The notes under the pieces: generated by a model | What the model saw: the letters and a program-made list of their open reading frames with translations, nothing else | The model's database searches: none | Told to the model about the DNA's origin: nothing | Shown: one piece after another, positions 7,039-12,847 of the stretch | How the letters are laid out: each line of letters opens with the position of its first letter | Position numbering within the stretch: the first letter of the stretch is position 1 | From: RAM1 sp943372585 | GTDB taxonomy: Bacteria > Pseudomonadota > Gammaproteobacteria > Burkholderiales > Burkholderiaceae_C | Assembly: GCA_943372585.1 (NCBI GenBank) | Contig: CALRZF020000064.1 | Coordinates: 1-13,394 of the forward strand | Reading direction: 5' to 3' | DNA length: 13,394 bases | Program-made: the position numbers and the translations under genes

Positions 7039-7479
7039 TCACTTGCGGAACTTGCGCACCAGGTCTTCCACCCGCGGTCCACCCGCCTGCAGCGACCCCG
7101 ACACCTTGATGATGCTCAGCGTGCGTTCAGACCCCGACTCCAGCGTGGCCTGGTGCACGGCCTGCAGCAGCGGCCAGACCTTGTCCGCCGGGCCTTCGAT
7201 GACCGTGCCCATGCCGTGCACCTCATAGCGCAGGCCGGACGCCTGAATGACGGCGATGGCGGCGTCTACATGCTTGTAGCGGTCGTCCGCCGTGCCGGCT
7301 GGCCGGGGGATGACCTGGATTTCGGCAATCATGTGGCCGACCGGGGTGGCGGCGGGTGGTGCGGACGGTGCCGCCGGAGCGGTTTGTGCCCAGGCCGCGC
7401 CGCAGGCCAGCAGCGGCAGCGACAGCAGTAGTGTCCGCAAGCGGGGCAAACGCGGTGATGGTGTGTGTGTCATGTGCAT
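7039..7479 (-). CDS. Exported MTH1187/YkoF-type thiamine-binding protein
   Basis: Of 146 residues, roughly 49-146 match the small thiamine-binding (MTH1187) family: HMIAEIQVIPRP, then KHVDAAIAVIQASGLRYEVHGMGTVIEGP and ERTLSIIKVSGS. Most relatives are about 100-residue cytosolic proteins. Here there is an extra N-terminus with arginines and a hydrophobic core (LRTLLLSLPLLACGAAWAQ), probably a signal peptide cut after AWA (residue 31), or a lipoprotein signal using LLAC at C26. A Pro/Ala linker follows. The gene lies directly downstream of a TPP riboswitch, independent support for a thiamine role, perhaps periplasmic capture. Start choice is uncertain: ATG at 7479 or two codons later at 7473; neither has a clear ribosome site, and the first lies in a hairpin. 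Confidence 0.82.
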   Translation of the reverse strand: MHMTHTPSPRLPRLRTLLLSLPLLACGAAWAQTAPAAPSAPPAATPVGHMIAEIQVIPRPAGTADDRYKHVDAAIAVIQASGLRYEVHGMGTVIEGPADKVWPLLQAVHQATLESGSERTLSIIKVSGSLQAGGPRVEDLVRKFRK

Positions 7480-7501
7480 CTTTTTTCATTCACAAAGATG
7501 C
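7476..7501 (-). promoter_or_regulatory. Start-codon hairpin, candidate expression platform of the TPP riboswitch
   Basis: On the minus strand GCATCTTT (7501-7494) can pair perfectly with AAAGATGC (7483-7476), leaving a 10-base loop. The right arm contains the first ATG (7479-7477) of the thiamine-binding protein gene. Masking the start in this way would fit translational control by the upstream aptamer. No U-tract follows, so it is not an intrinsic terminator. Pairing is seen; the switching role is inferred. Confidence 0.45.
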
Positions 7502-7569
7502 AGGTTCAGCGTGCGTTCGGGGCCACCCTGCCAGCGCGAGAAGAGTGCGCCGGCGGACCCGTGGAACGT

Positions 7570-7656
7570 GCTTCCCTGCGCGAGGATTACCTCAATCAGG
7601 TTCAAAGGGACTCTCTCAGTCAGCGCGCGCCTTGCGGTCGTGCCAACACCCCTAGC
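7570..7656 (-). ncRNA. TPP riboswitch (thi-box) aptamer
   Basis: Read on the minus strand, this leader carries the conserved TPP aptamer blocks in order: AGGGGTG, then a variable arm, CTGAGAGAGTCCC, TTGAACCTGAT, GTAATCCTCGCGC and AGGGAAGC. GCT at the 5' edge pairs with AGC at the 3' edge to close P1. CTGAGA and the GAACCTGAT...GTAAT...AGGGAAG string are the pyrimidine- and pyrophosphate-sensing parts of the known structure. It lies about 90 bases upstream of an exported thiamine-binding protein gene on the same strand. By analogy with other Gram-negative TPP riboswitches, TPP should lower expression. The 90-base stretch after the aptamer shows no intrinsic terminator; a start-codon hairpin is the likelier output. 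Confidence 0.93.
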
Positions 7657-7662
7657 GAGTGA

Positions 7663-7693
7663 CCTTGCCGGCAACCTGGGGTTGCCGGCAAGG
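7663..7693 (-). terminator. Perfect 14-bp hairpin between the Bug gene and the TPP riboswitch
   Basis: CCTTGCCGGCAACC (7663-7676) and GGTTGCCGGCAAGG (7680-7693) are exact complements around a 3-base loop. It lies 38 bases after the minus-strand Bug stop and just 5' of the TPP aptamer. A stem this strong suits transcription termination after the Bug gene, but no T-run follows on either strand, so it may be a factor-dependent terminator, an RNA end-protecting stem or a dispersed repeat. Confidence 0.5.
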
Positions 7694-7700
7694 CGAGCGG

Positions 7701-7706
7701 ATTGTA
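7701..7706 (-). promoter_or_regulatory. Candidate -10 box of the riboswitch transcript
   Basis: The minus strand reads TACAAT here (ATTGTA on the plus strand), one base from the sigma-70 consensus. It is the only good -10 match between the Bug stop and the aptamer. No convincing -35 lies at 16-18 bases. Transcription would begin near 7694, so the perfect hairpin would form the very 5' end of the leader. Confidence 0.35.
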
Positions 7707-7730
7707 GCGGGGCGGGTATTTGCCTGCGCC

Positions 7731-8714
7731 TCAATTTTTCTTGAAGTTGCTCTGCTTTACCACCGCGCCCCAGTCCGCATGGCTCTTGGCCACGTAACTG
7801 CCAAACTGCGCTGACGTCATCGGCTCGCTGATCTTGACGCCATAGTCCTTGAAGCGCGCGCGGATCTTCTCGTCTTTCAATGCGTCCGCAAAGGCGGCGT
7901 TTACCCTCAGCACCACATCCGGTGGCGTTCCCTTGGGGGCAAAAAGGCCGGTCCAGAAGTAGAAGTCCATTCCCTGTAGCTCTTTGGTGTCGCCCGCGGA
8001 CGGCATGTCTGGTGCGCCGATGTCCCGTTCCTTGCTCATCACGCCCACGCCAGTGACCTTGCCGGATTTGACATGCTCAATCAGCGCAGGCAATCCCGAA
8101 ACGCCGATGTCAAGGTGGCCGCCCATCACGTCCAGCGCGATCTTGGAAGCGCTCGCATAGGGCACGAATGTCATGCTGGCTCCCGTGCGTGCTTTCAGTG
8201 CCTCCATGGCCAAAGCGGGCAGCGATCCGGCGCCGGTTGCGCCATAGCTCAGCTTGCCGGGGTTGGCCTTGGCGTGGGCGATCAGCGATGACAGGCTGTT
8301 GATGCCGAGCGAAGGCTTGGCGACCAGTCCTAGGCCGCTGGTGCCCAGCGGGCCTATGGGTTGGAGGTCTTCGTAGGTGTAGGTGACAGCGCTTTCCGTC
8401 AATGGTGCCAGCACGACATCGGACACGATCCCCATGAGCAGGGTGTAGCCGTCGGGCGCCGCCTTCACTGCGCGGTTGACACCGATGGCACCGCCGGCGC
8501 CGGCGACGTTCTCGATCACCAGTGGTTGTTTGAGCCGTGCTTCAAGTGCTGGCCCGACGACGCGCGCAAAGGCATCGACCGACCCGCCGGGAGCATAGGG
8601 AACGATGAGCTTGATCGGGCGGTTGGGATAGGGCGCTTGCGCAAAGGCCGTGTGGGCTGCGGCAAGGGCAAGGGACACGCCCATGGTTTTCAGAAAGGTA
8701 TTGCGGTTGAGCAT
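7731..8714 (-). CDS. Bug/TctC-family periplasmic solute-binding protein
   Basis: The 327-residue protein has a signal peptide ending in AFA (residue 25) and clear Bug features: PNRPIKLIVPYAPGGSVDAFAR (30-51) with conserved D47, PLVIENVAGAGGAIGVN (64-80), NPGKLSYGATGAGSLPALAMEAL, and a C-terminal FYFWTGLFAPKGTPPDVV block. Such proteins bind small organic acids in the periplasm. ATG 8714 has AGGAGA just upstream (minus strand), and the start lies 25 bp inside the preceding alpha/beta-hydrolase gene, indicating one transcript and coupled expression. The neighbouring hydrolase may release or process the ligand (inference). It differs clearly from the Bug protein at 3853-4830, so it is not a recent duplicate. 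Confidence 0.94.
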   Translation of the reverse strand: MLNRNTFLKTMGVSLALAAAHTAFAQAPYPNRPIKLIVPYAPGGSVDAFARVVGPALEARLKQPLVIENVAGAGGAIGVNRAVKAAPDGYTLLMGIVSDVVLAPLTESAVTYTYEDLQPIGPLGTSGLGLVAKPSLGINSLSSLIAHAKANPGKLSYGATGAGSLPALAMEALKARTGASMTFVPYASASKIALDVMGGHLDIGVSGLPALIEHVKSGKVTGVGVMSKERDIGAPDMPSAGDTKELQGMDFYFWTGLFAPKGTPPDVVLRVNAAFADALKDEKIRARFKDYGVKISEPMTSAQFGSYVAKSHADWGAVVKQSNFKKN

Positions 8715-9697
8715 GTTGTCTCCTGGGTTGTGGATGGTTGGGGTTGCAACGCGGTCAGTGCGAGCCAGCTTTCAACCCGTTGAAAGATGGCATCGCTGTT
8801 CGTGTCCATCATGGGAAAGTGGGAGTTGCCGGCAATGCCCATCTGTGGAAGGTCCAGAACCTGGACTGGTAACTGCGAAGCGGCAGACGCGAAATAGTCA
8901 TCCGCCTGGCGGCGGTAGGTGATCCAGTGCTGGCCAGACCTCTCGATATGGTCACCCCATACAACAAGGTGGGGCGGCATGGCCGCGTGCGGCTGCTCGG
9001 CGGGCATCCCGCCTGGTTCGACGGCGACGACCGCTCGCACGGCTTGCGGCTGCCGCCTGGCGATTTCGACCGCGAAGCCGGCGCCTTGGCTGTGGCCGAT
9101 CACGATGCAGTCGCCCAACTGGCCGACCAACTGCTCATAGGCCGCAAGAATCAACGCTTCGTGTCCGGGCCATCGGGGGACCCATTGTTTGGTGAATTCA
9201 TCGAAGGCGTTGACCGGGAACAGTTGTCCGTCGAACGTATGCCGCCTGGCCGGGTCTTGGTCATAGGACTGGCCGATGCGGAATGTTTTCCATCCTTCCT
9301 CCCGTGTGCGAAAGACGGGCTGCTCCTTGAAGATTTGCGGGTACATAGCCCAGGACGAACGGCCTCTTTCGACCGCGTCGCTCACATAGACGTCGTAACC
9401 GGATTCAAGAAAGCGCCAGAGCCAGCCGGGCCGGCCATCGGGTGTGGTTTCCCAGGTGCACCCCGTCATGCCGCCGCCGTGCCACAGCAGGACGGGGGTC
9501 CGATGCCGCGGCTTGGCAAGCTGAAAGTGCTGCACATACATCTGCCCGTGTGTATGGACCCCATTCGGGTTGACCTCGCGCGGCGCGCCGTTCAGCACCA
9601 TGCTTCGGTGTTCCACCGGCAAGCCGGACAGGTGTGTTGCTGTGCCGCCCACAAAGAAGCTGCGAATTGCCTTGAGGTGCACAGACGAAGAAGACAT
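8690..9697 (-). CDS. Alpha/beta-hydrolase (esterase-like)
   Basis: From ATG 9697 the product has 335 residues. It shows the alpha/beta-hydrolase order: oxyanion-hole region PVLLWHGGGMTGCTWE (68-83), DVYVSDAVERGRSS (102-115), the nucleophile elbow IGHSQG with S203, a post-elbow strand VVAVEPGG, HLVVWGDHIERS with D249 as a candidate acid, and GNSHFPMMD with catalytic H293. No signal peptide is evident, so it is probably cytosolic. Substrate is unknown; esterase or lactonase activity is plausible. An in-frame TTG at 9706 could add three residues. The last 25 bp overlap the Bug gene start, and a LysR gene is divergent across 65 bp, so the hydrolase and Bug genes are probably one LysR-controlled unit. 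Confidence 0.88.
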   Translation of the reverse strand: MSSSSVHLKAIRSFFVGGTATHLSGLPVEHRSMVLNGAPREVNPNGVHTHGQMYVQHFQLAKPRHRTPVLLWHGGGMTGCTWETTPDGRPGWLWRFLESGYDVYVSDAVERGRSSWAMYPQIFKEQPVFRTREEGWKTFRIGQSYDQDPARRHTFDGQLFPVNAFDEFTKQWVPRWPGHEALILAAYEQLVGQLGDCIVIGHSQGAGFAVEIARRQPQAVRAVVAVEPGGMPAEQPHAAMPPHLVVWGDHIERSGQHWITYRRQADDYFASAASQLPVQVLDLPQMGIAGNSHFPMMDTNSDAIFQRVESWLALTALQPQPSTTQETTCSTAIPF

Positions 9698-9736
9698 AGA
9701 CGCCAAGGCTACGGAGCATCGATAATCCCGTCAAAC

Positions 9737-9747
9737 GCAAGTTTTGC
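9737..9747. promoter_or_regulatory. Small inverted repeat in the hydrolase/LysR divergent gap
   Basis: GCAA-gtt-TTGC is a 4+4 inverted repeat in the 65-bp divergent region, with a further TTGCG at 9756-9760 just before the LysR start. It is a weak candidate for the LysR binding site; short arms make chance occurrence possible. Confidence 0.25.
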
Positions 9748-9762
9748 ATCATTTATTGCGAT

Positions 9763-10671
9763 ATGAGCAACCGATACTCGCTTGACGATATTCGAGCCTT
9801 TTGCGCTGCTGCGCGCACCGGGCAATTCAACGAGGCCGCCGAGCGGCTTCATCTGAGCGCCTCCGCCGTGAGCCGACGCATCGCGGGGATCGAGGACGCG
9901 ATAGGCGGGCGCGTCTTTGACCGGAGCACACGTCAGGTCCGTCTGACGCCGCTGGGCATTGCCCTTTATCAGGAGCTCTCACCACTGTTGAGCTCGCTGG
10001 ACGGCAGCTTTGCCCAGGCGTCCCGCACTGCCCGCGGTGAAACAGGTTCGCTGGTCGTGGCGATGGTTGCCACGGTCGGCTACAGCGTGCTGCCGGATGC
10101 GTTGGATGCCTTCTATTCCCACCATCCAGGGGTCTTCGTCTCCGTCAGGGATGGCATCGCCGCATCGATTGCCAATCTGGTGGAGGACCGGGTGGCGGAG
10201 TTCGGGATAGCAACACACACGGCCTTTGGCTCGGCTCTCGACGTGGAGCACATCGGCACCTACAGCTTCAGCCTGGTAGGCAGCAGTGCCGACCCGTTGT
10301 TTCGAACCGGCCACCCGGTGGCATGGTCCGAGTTGCGCAACAGGCGGGTGATTGGACTGAACCCCACAAGCTCCACCCGCCTGCAAGTGGACGCAGAACT
10401 TGGCGGGGTCGGTGTCGAGTTGCCATGGTTCATGGAGGTGGACCAGTTCTCGACAATGTTGAGCCTGATTCGCAACAAGGCGTACTGCGCCGTTCTGCCC
10501 ACCTTGTTCGATCCGGTCAAGGAGGGTCTGGTGTCATTGCCGCTGGTCGATCCGGCGATGTTTCGGGATCTGTACTTCGTCAAGCGGCGCGACAGGGAGC
10601 TCACGATGCAGGGCGCGACGCTGGCCATGCTGCTGCGTGCCGCGCTTGACGGTGGTCGCAATGCGACTTGA
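9763..10671 (+). CDS. LysR-family transcriptional regulator of the hydrolase/Bug unit
   Basis: The 302-residue protein has standard LysR length. The N-terminal helix-turn-helix covers about residues 6-65: LDDIRAFCAAARTGQFNEAAERLHLSASAVSRRI, then the wing DRSTRQVRLTPLG. The effector-binding domain follows from about residue 92 (ETGSLVVAMVATVGYSVLPDALDAF). ATG 9763 gives the expected short N-terminus ahead of the HTH; no clear ribosome site is visible. It is divergent from the hydrolase and Bug genes across 65 bp, the classical arrangement for a LysR regulator and its target, so it probably responds to a substrate or product of the hydrolase. It belongs to a different subgroup from the regulator at 2929, judging by its divergent effector domain. 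The effector is unknown. Confidence 0.93.
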   Translation: MSNRYSLDDIRAFCAAARTGQFNEAAERLHLSASAVSRRIAGIEDAIGGRVFDRSTRQVRLTPLGIALYQELSPLLSSLDGSFAQASRTARGETGSLVVAMVATVGYSVLPDALDAFYSHHPGVFVSVRDGIAASIANLVEDRVAEFGIATHTAFGSALDVEHIGTYSFSLVGSSADPLFRTGHPVAWSELRNRRVIGLNPTSSTRLQVDAELGGVGVELPWFMEVDQFSTMLSLIRNKAYCAVLPTLFDPVKEGLVSLPLVDPAMFRDLYFVKRRDRELTMQGATLAMLLRAALDGGRNAT

Positions 10672-10673
10672 AA

Positions 10674-10703
10674 TGACGGTGTGAGTCGATTGGCTTCTAT
10701 AAT
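10674..10703 (+). promoter_or_regulatory. Promoter of the fic gene
   Basis: TATAAT at 10698-10703 is a perfect -10 hexamer. TGACGG at 10674-10679 is a partial -35 match 18 bases upstream, just behind the LysR stop. The predicted start near 10710 gives a leader of about 20 bases before the fic ATG at 10730. The -10 box overlaps the right arm of operator copy 1. Confidence 0.6.
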
Positions 10704-10710
10704 CGCCTCA
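10682..10710. promoter_or_regulatory. Inverted-repeat operator, copy 1, over the fic -10 box
   Basis: TGAGTCGATT (10682-10691) and AATCGCCTCA (10701-10710) are reverse complements at 9 of 10 positions, separated by 9 bases. The right arm covers the second half of TATAAT. The same structure recurs 33 bp downstream. A dimeric regulator bound here would block RNA polymerase. Confidence 0.7.
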
Positions 10711-10714
10711 AATT

Positions 10715-10743
10715 TGAGTCGAATAAACCATGCAATCGCCTCA
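10715..10743. promoter_or_regulatory. Inverted-repeat operator, copy 2, spanning the fic start codon
   Basis: TGAGTCGAAT (10715-10724) and AATCGCCTCA (10734-10743) repeat copy 1 with the same 9-base spacer and an exact 33-bp offset. The ATG (10730-10732) lies in the spacer. Spacers of the two copies are unrelated, which points to selection on the arms. Between the copies, CTCAAATTTGAG (10707-10718) is itself a perfect palindrome. Confidence 0.68.
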
Positions 10744-11854
10744 CCTCCTTTGGCAATGCCCCGGCTGGCCCGGCATGCATTACGACGCTGCCACGATCGG
10801 CGAGGCGTTGGCGCGTGCCAAGCGTGCCCAGGGCGTTGTAGAGGGCAAGCTGTCGGCGCTGGGCTTTGGTGAGCAGCAGGCCTTGGCCGCCGAAGCCTGG
10901 GCGCAAGAGGCAATGGCCACCTCCGCCATTGAGGGTGAACACCTCGACCTGCTGGCGGTGCGATCGTCTGTCGCCCGACGGCTGGGGGTTGAGGTGCCCA
11001 AGGGCCCGGTCACGCCCCGCCATGTAGACGGATTGCTGGACATCATGGATGACGCCGTGCGCCGTGCCGCGCAGCCGCTGACCGATGAGCGGCTGTATGG
11101 CTGGCAGGCGGCACTGTTCCCCACCGGCTATTCCGGCATGCGCCCCATCCTGGTCGGCCGGTACCGCACCAACCCCATGCAGATCGTGAGCGGCCCTGAC
11201 GGGCACGAGACCGTGCATTACGAAGCACCTGAAGCCGATGCAGTGCCGGGTGAGATGGCCAACTTCCTGGCCTGGTTCAATGCCGAGCGAGGAGAAGACC
11301 TGCTGCTCAAAGCCGCGCTGGCGCATTTGTGGTTTGAGACGATTCACCCGTTCGATGACGGCAACGGCCGGGTGGGCCGCAACATTGTGGATCTGTGCCT
11401 GGCTCGCGAAGCGGGGGAATCGAGCCGGCTGGTACGGATATCCCAGCAACTGCTGCAAGTACGCGATGCCTATTACGACGCGCTGGGTGACGCGCAGCAT
11501 GGTGACCTGGAAATCACCGCCTGGCTCACCTGGTTCATCGAGCAGGTGCGCCTGGCCTGGGAGCGCGCCGCCAGCGTCGTCGACGCTTCGCTAGCAAAGG
11601 CCCGCTTCTGGTCAGTCCATGGCGCCATCGACCTGACAACCCGGCAGCGCAAGGCAGTCAACAGCCTGCTGGACCGTGGGCCCGGCGGGTTTGAGGGCGG
11701 GCTCAACACACGCAAGTACGTGAGCATCACCGGCGCATCGCGCGCGACGGCGTCACGCGAGCTGATGGACCTGGCCGAGCTGGGCCTGCTTGCGCAGGCC
11801 GGTGCCGGCCGGTCGGTGCGCTACTACATCAACCTGCCGAGGTGGCAGGCGTAG
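10730..11854 (+). CDS. Fic-family protein with N-terminal inhibitory helix and C-terminal winged helix
   Basis: The 374-residue protein opens with the WQCPGWPGMHYD segment typical of the DUF4172-type N-terminus. TSAIEG (T64 to E68-G69) fits the inhibitory [ST]xxxE[GN] motif, so the protein can block its own active site. HPFDDGNGRVGR (206-217) is an intact Fic motif with catalytic H206; such enzymes usually transfer AMP from ATP to a hydroxyl of a target protein. Residues about 300-374 form a probable winged helix (TRQRKAVNSLL, then VSITGASRATASRELMDLAELGLL), which could bind DNA or the target. ATG 10730 is fixed by the N-terminal domain; no strong ribosome site is present. The double operator on its promoter suggests autoregulation (inference). 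The HNH gene follows closely. Confidence 0.93.
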   Translation: MQSPHLLWQCPGWPGMHYDAATIGEALARAKRAQGVVEGKLSALGFGEQQALAAEAWAQEAMATSAIEGEHLDLLAVRSSVARRLGVEVPKGPVTPRHVDGLLDIMDDAVRRAAQPLTDERLYGWQAALFPTGYSGMRPILVGRYRTNPMQIVSGPDGHETVHYEAPEADAVPGEMANFLAWFNAERGEDLLLKAALAHLWFETIHPFDDGNGRVGRNIVDLCLAREAGESSRLVRISQQLLQVRDAYYDALGDAQHGDLEITAWLTWFIEQVRLAWERAASVVDASLAKARFWSVHGAIDLTTRQRKAVNSLLDRGPGGFEGGLNTRKYVSITGASRATASRELMDLAELGLLAQAGAGRSVRYYINLPRWQA

Positions 11855-11880
11855 ACCCAACGGAGGTTGATCGGCTGACT

Positions 11881-12384
11881 ATGGACGCTACACATGCCGA
11901 AATCGCCGACTACTGGTCACGCAACCAGGATGAGTGCGGGCTCTCCGTGGATTGGGCGGAGGCTGAGGAGCTTTGCTGGCGGTGTGCACATCGCCGCAAG
12001 CTTCAGCGTTGTCATGTGGTGCCCCGTTCTCTTGGAGGCAGTGAGCAGGCTTCCAACCTCGTCTTGTTGTGTGGACAGTGCCACGCTGAGGCGCCAAATG
12101 TCGCAGACCCGGAATTCATGTGGATTTGGCTTCGCGCTCACGCGGTCGACTGCTATGGCACTTATTGGCAGATTCGAGGATGGAGAGAGTACGAATTCAT
12201 CTATGGAAAGAAGCCGTTTGAAGGCGTCAAGGATCATGAGGCGCTGATTCTTCGTGCCTACGCATGTCTCGAACAACGTATCAAGCAGGTGAGTACACAT
12301 TGGGGGCAGGGCAAACTGAATCCCGCCACCATCGCTTGGCTTCTTCGTCAAGTGGAACACGAGGTAATGGTGAACGACGCCTAG
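11881..12384 (+). CDS. HNH endonuclease-like protein
   Basis: From ATG 11881 the product has 167 residues. A zinc-ribbon HNH core is plain: C32-x2-C35 (CWRC), then RCHVVPRSLGGSEQASNLVLLCGQCH, with H45, N59 and H68 as HNH residues and C64-x2-C67 completing the metal knuckle. HNH proteins of this kind nick or cut nucleic acid. The C-terminal 100 residues, rich in Trp and Tyr (WIWLRAHAVDCYGTYWQIRGWREYEFIYGK), are not recognised and may set the target. An in-frame GTG at 11842 would overlap the fic stop and add 13 residues; GGAGG at 11862-11866 lies rather far from the ATG, so the start is uncertain. A+T content rises here relative to flanking genes, hinting at separate origin. Confidence 0.82.
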   Translation: MDATHAEIADYWSRNQDECGLSVDWAEAEELCWRCAHRRKLQRCHVVPRSLGGSEQASNLVLLCGQCHAEAPNVADPEFMWIWLRAHAVDCYGTYWQIRGWREYEFIYGKKPFEGVKDHEALILRAYACLEQRIKQVSTHWGQGKLNPATIAWLLRQVEHEVMVNDA

Positions 12385-12435
12385 GATGCAAGTCAATTCG
12401 GCCCCGAAAGCAGGTTCCGATTAGCAGACTGTTGT

Positions 12436-12819
12436 ATGACGATGGATAAATACGAGCGATACAAAAATTCAATTGAGAAGGTTTCTCGGCGTCCGTTACG
12501 ACCTGTGGTCGGGCACTCCGCTTTTTCTGGTCTGATAGCGTTTTCGTTGGTCGCAAAGAACGTGTTGAGTTTCGAGTGGGTGGGTTTGCCTCTGCTGCTG
12601 CTGCTTTTTTTGTACCCGTACTACTGGGTGCAATTGGTGATGCAGTGGCGCATGCGCAAGCACTTGGCGCAGGCTCGATGCTCTCAAAAGAATCCCGACT
12701 ATGTTCCATCATCTCCAAGGGGTTGGGCTGCGGTGTATATCGGAGTCTGGGTTGCGTTAGCTGCCGTCGTCATAGGAGCTGAGAAGCTCTTGAACCAAAC
12801 CGTAGCGTATTGGTTCTGA
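12436..12819 (+). CDS. Small multi-pass membrane protein of unknown function
   Basis: The 127-residue protein begins with a charged cytosolic segment (MTMDKYERYKNSIEKVSRRPLR). Three hydrophobic stretches follow: about 28-45, about 47-69 (FEWVGLPLLLLLFLYPYYWV) and about 97-115 (GWAAVYIGVWVALAAVVIGAE). A basic loop WRMRKHLAQARCSQKN joins the last two. I do not recognise the family. ATG 12436 or 12442 could start it, with no good ribosome site before either. The gene lies 51 bp after the HNH gene on the same strand and shares its lower G+C. It may belong to the same acquired block, but nothing in the sequence links their functions directly. Confidence 0.6.
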   Translation: MTMDKYERYKNSIEKVSRRPLRPVVGHSAFSGLIAFSLVAKNVLSFEWVGLPLLLLLFLYPYYWVQLVMQWRMRKHLAQARCSQKNPDYVPSSPRGWAAVYIGVWVALAAVVIGAEKLLNQTVAYWF

Positions 12820-12847
12820 ACCTGGCCTTTTGGAGCGCTGGGCACCA

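Noticed and set aside
7223..7489. ORF starting MKKDAHDTHT just upstream of and overlapping the thiamine-binding protein start
   Set aside because: Different frame, turns into Arg/Pro-rich shadow sequence; the overlapping frame has a signal peptide and a recognised domain.
7486..7734. 82-codon minus-strand ORF running through the TPP riboswitch, ending in ERTLNLHLCE, which resembles ERTLSIIK in the thiamine-binding protein
   Set aside because: It is occupied by the conserved riboswitch sequence; the resemblance rests on a short shared nucleotide string and no other part matches.
10682..10747. 33-bp direct repeat as a possible CRISPR-like or minisatellite array
   Set aside because: Only two copies, with conservation restricted to inverted arms placed on a promoter; operator is the better explanation.
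11881..12384. HNH protein as the antitoxin or partner of the Fic protein
   Set aside because: The Fic protein carries its own inhibitory TxxxEG helix, and the HNH protein has nuclease residues with no antitoxin-like helix.
12385..12435. Gap between HNH and membrane protein genes considered as an integron attC site
   Set aside because: No proper GTTRRRY core or paired R/L boxes were found, and no integrase lies in the window.
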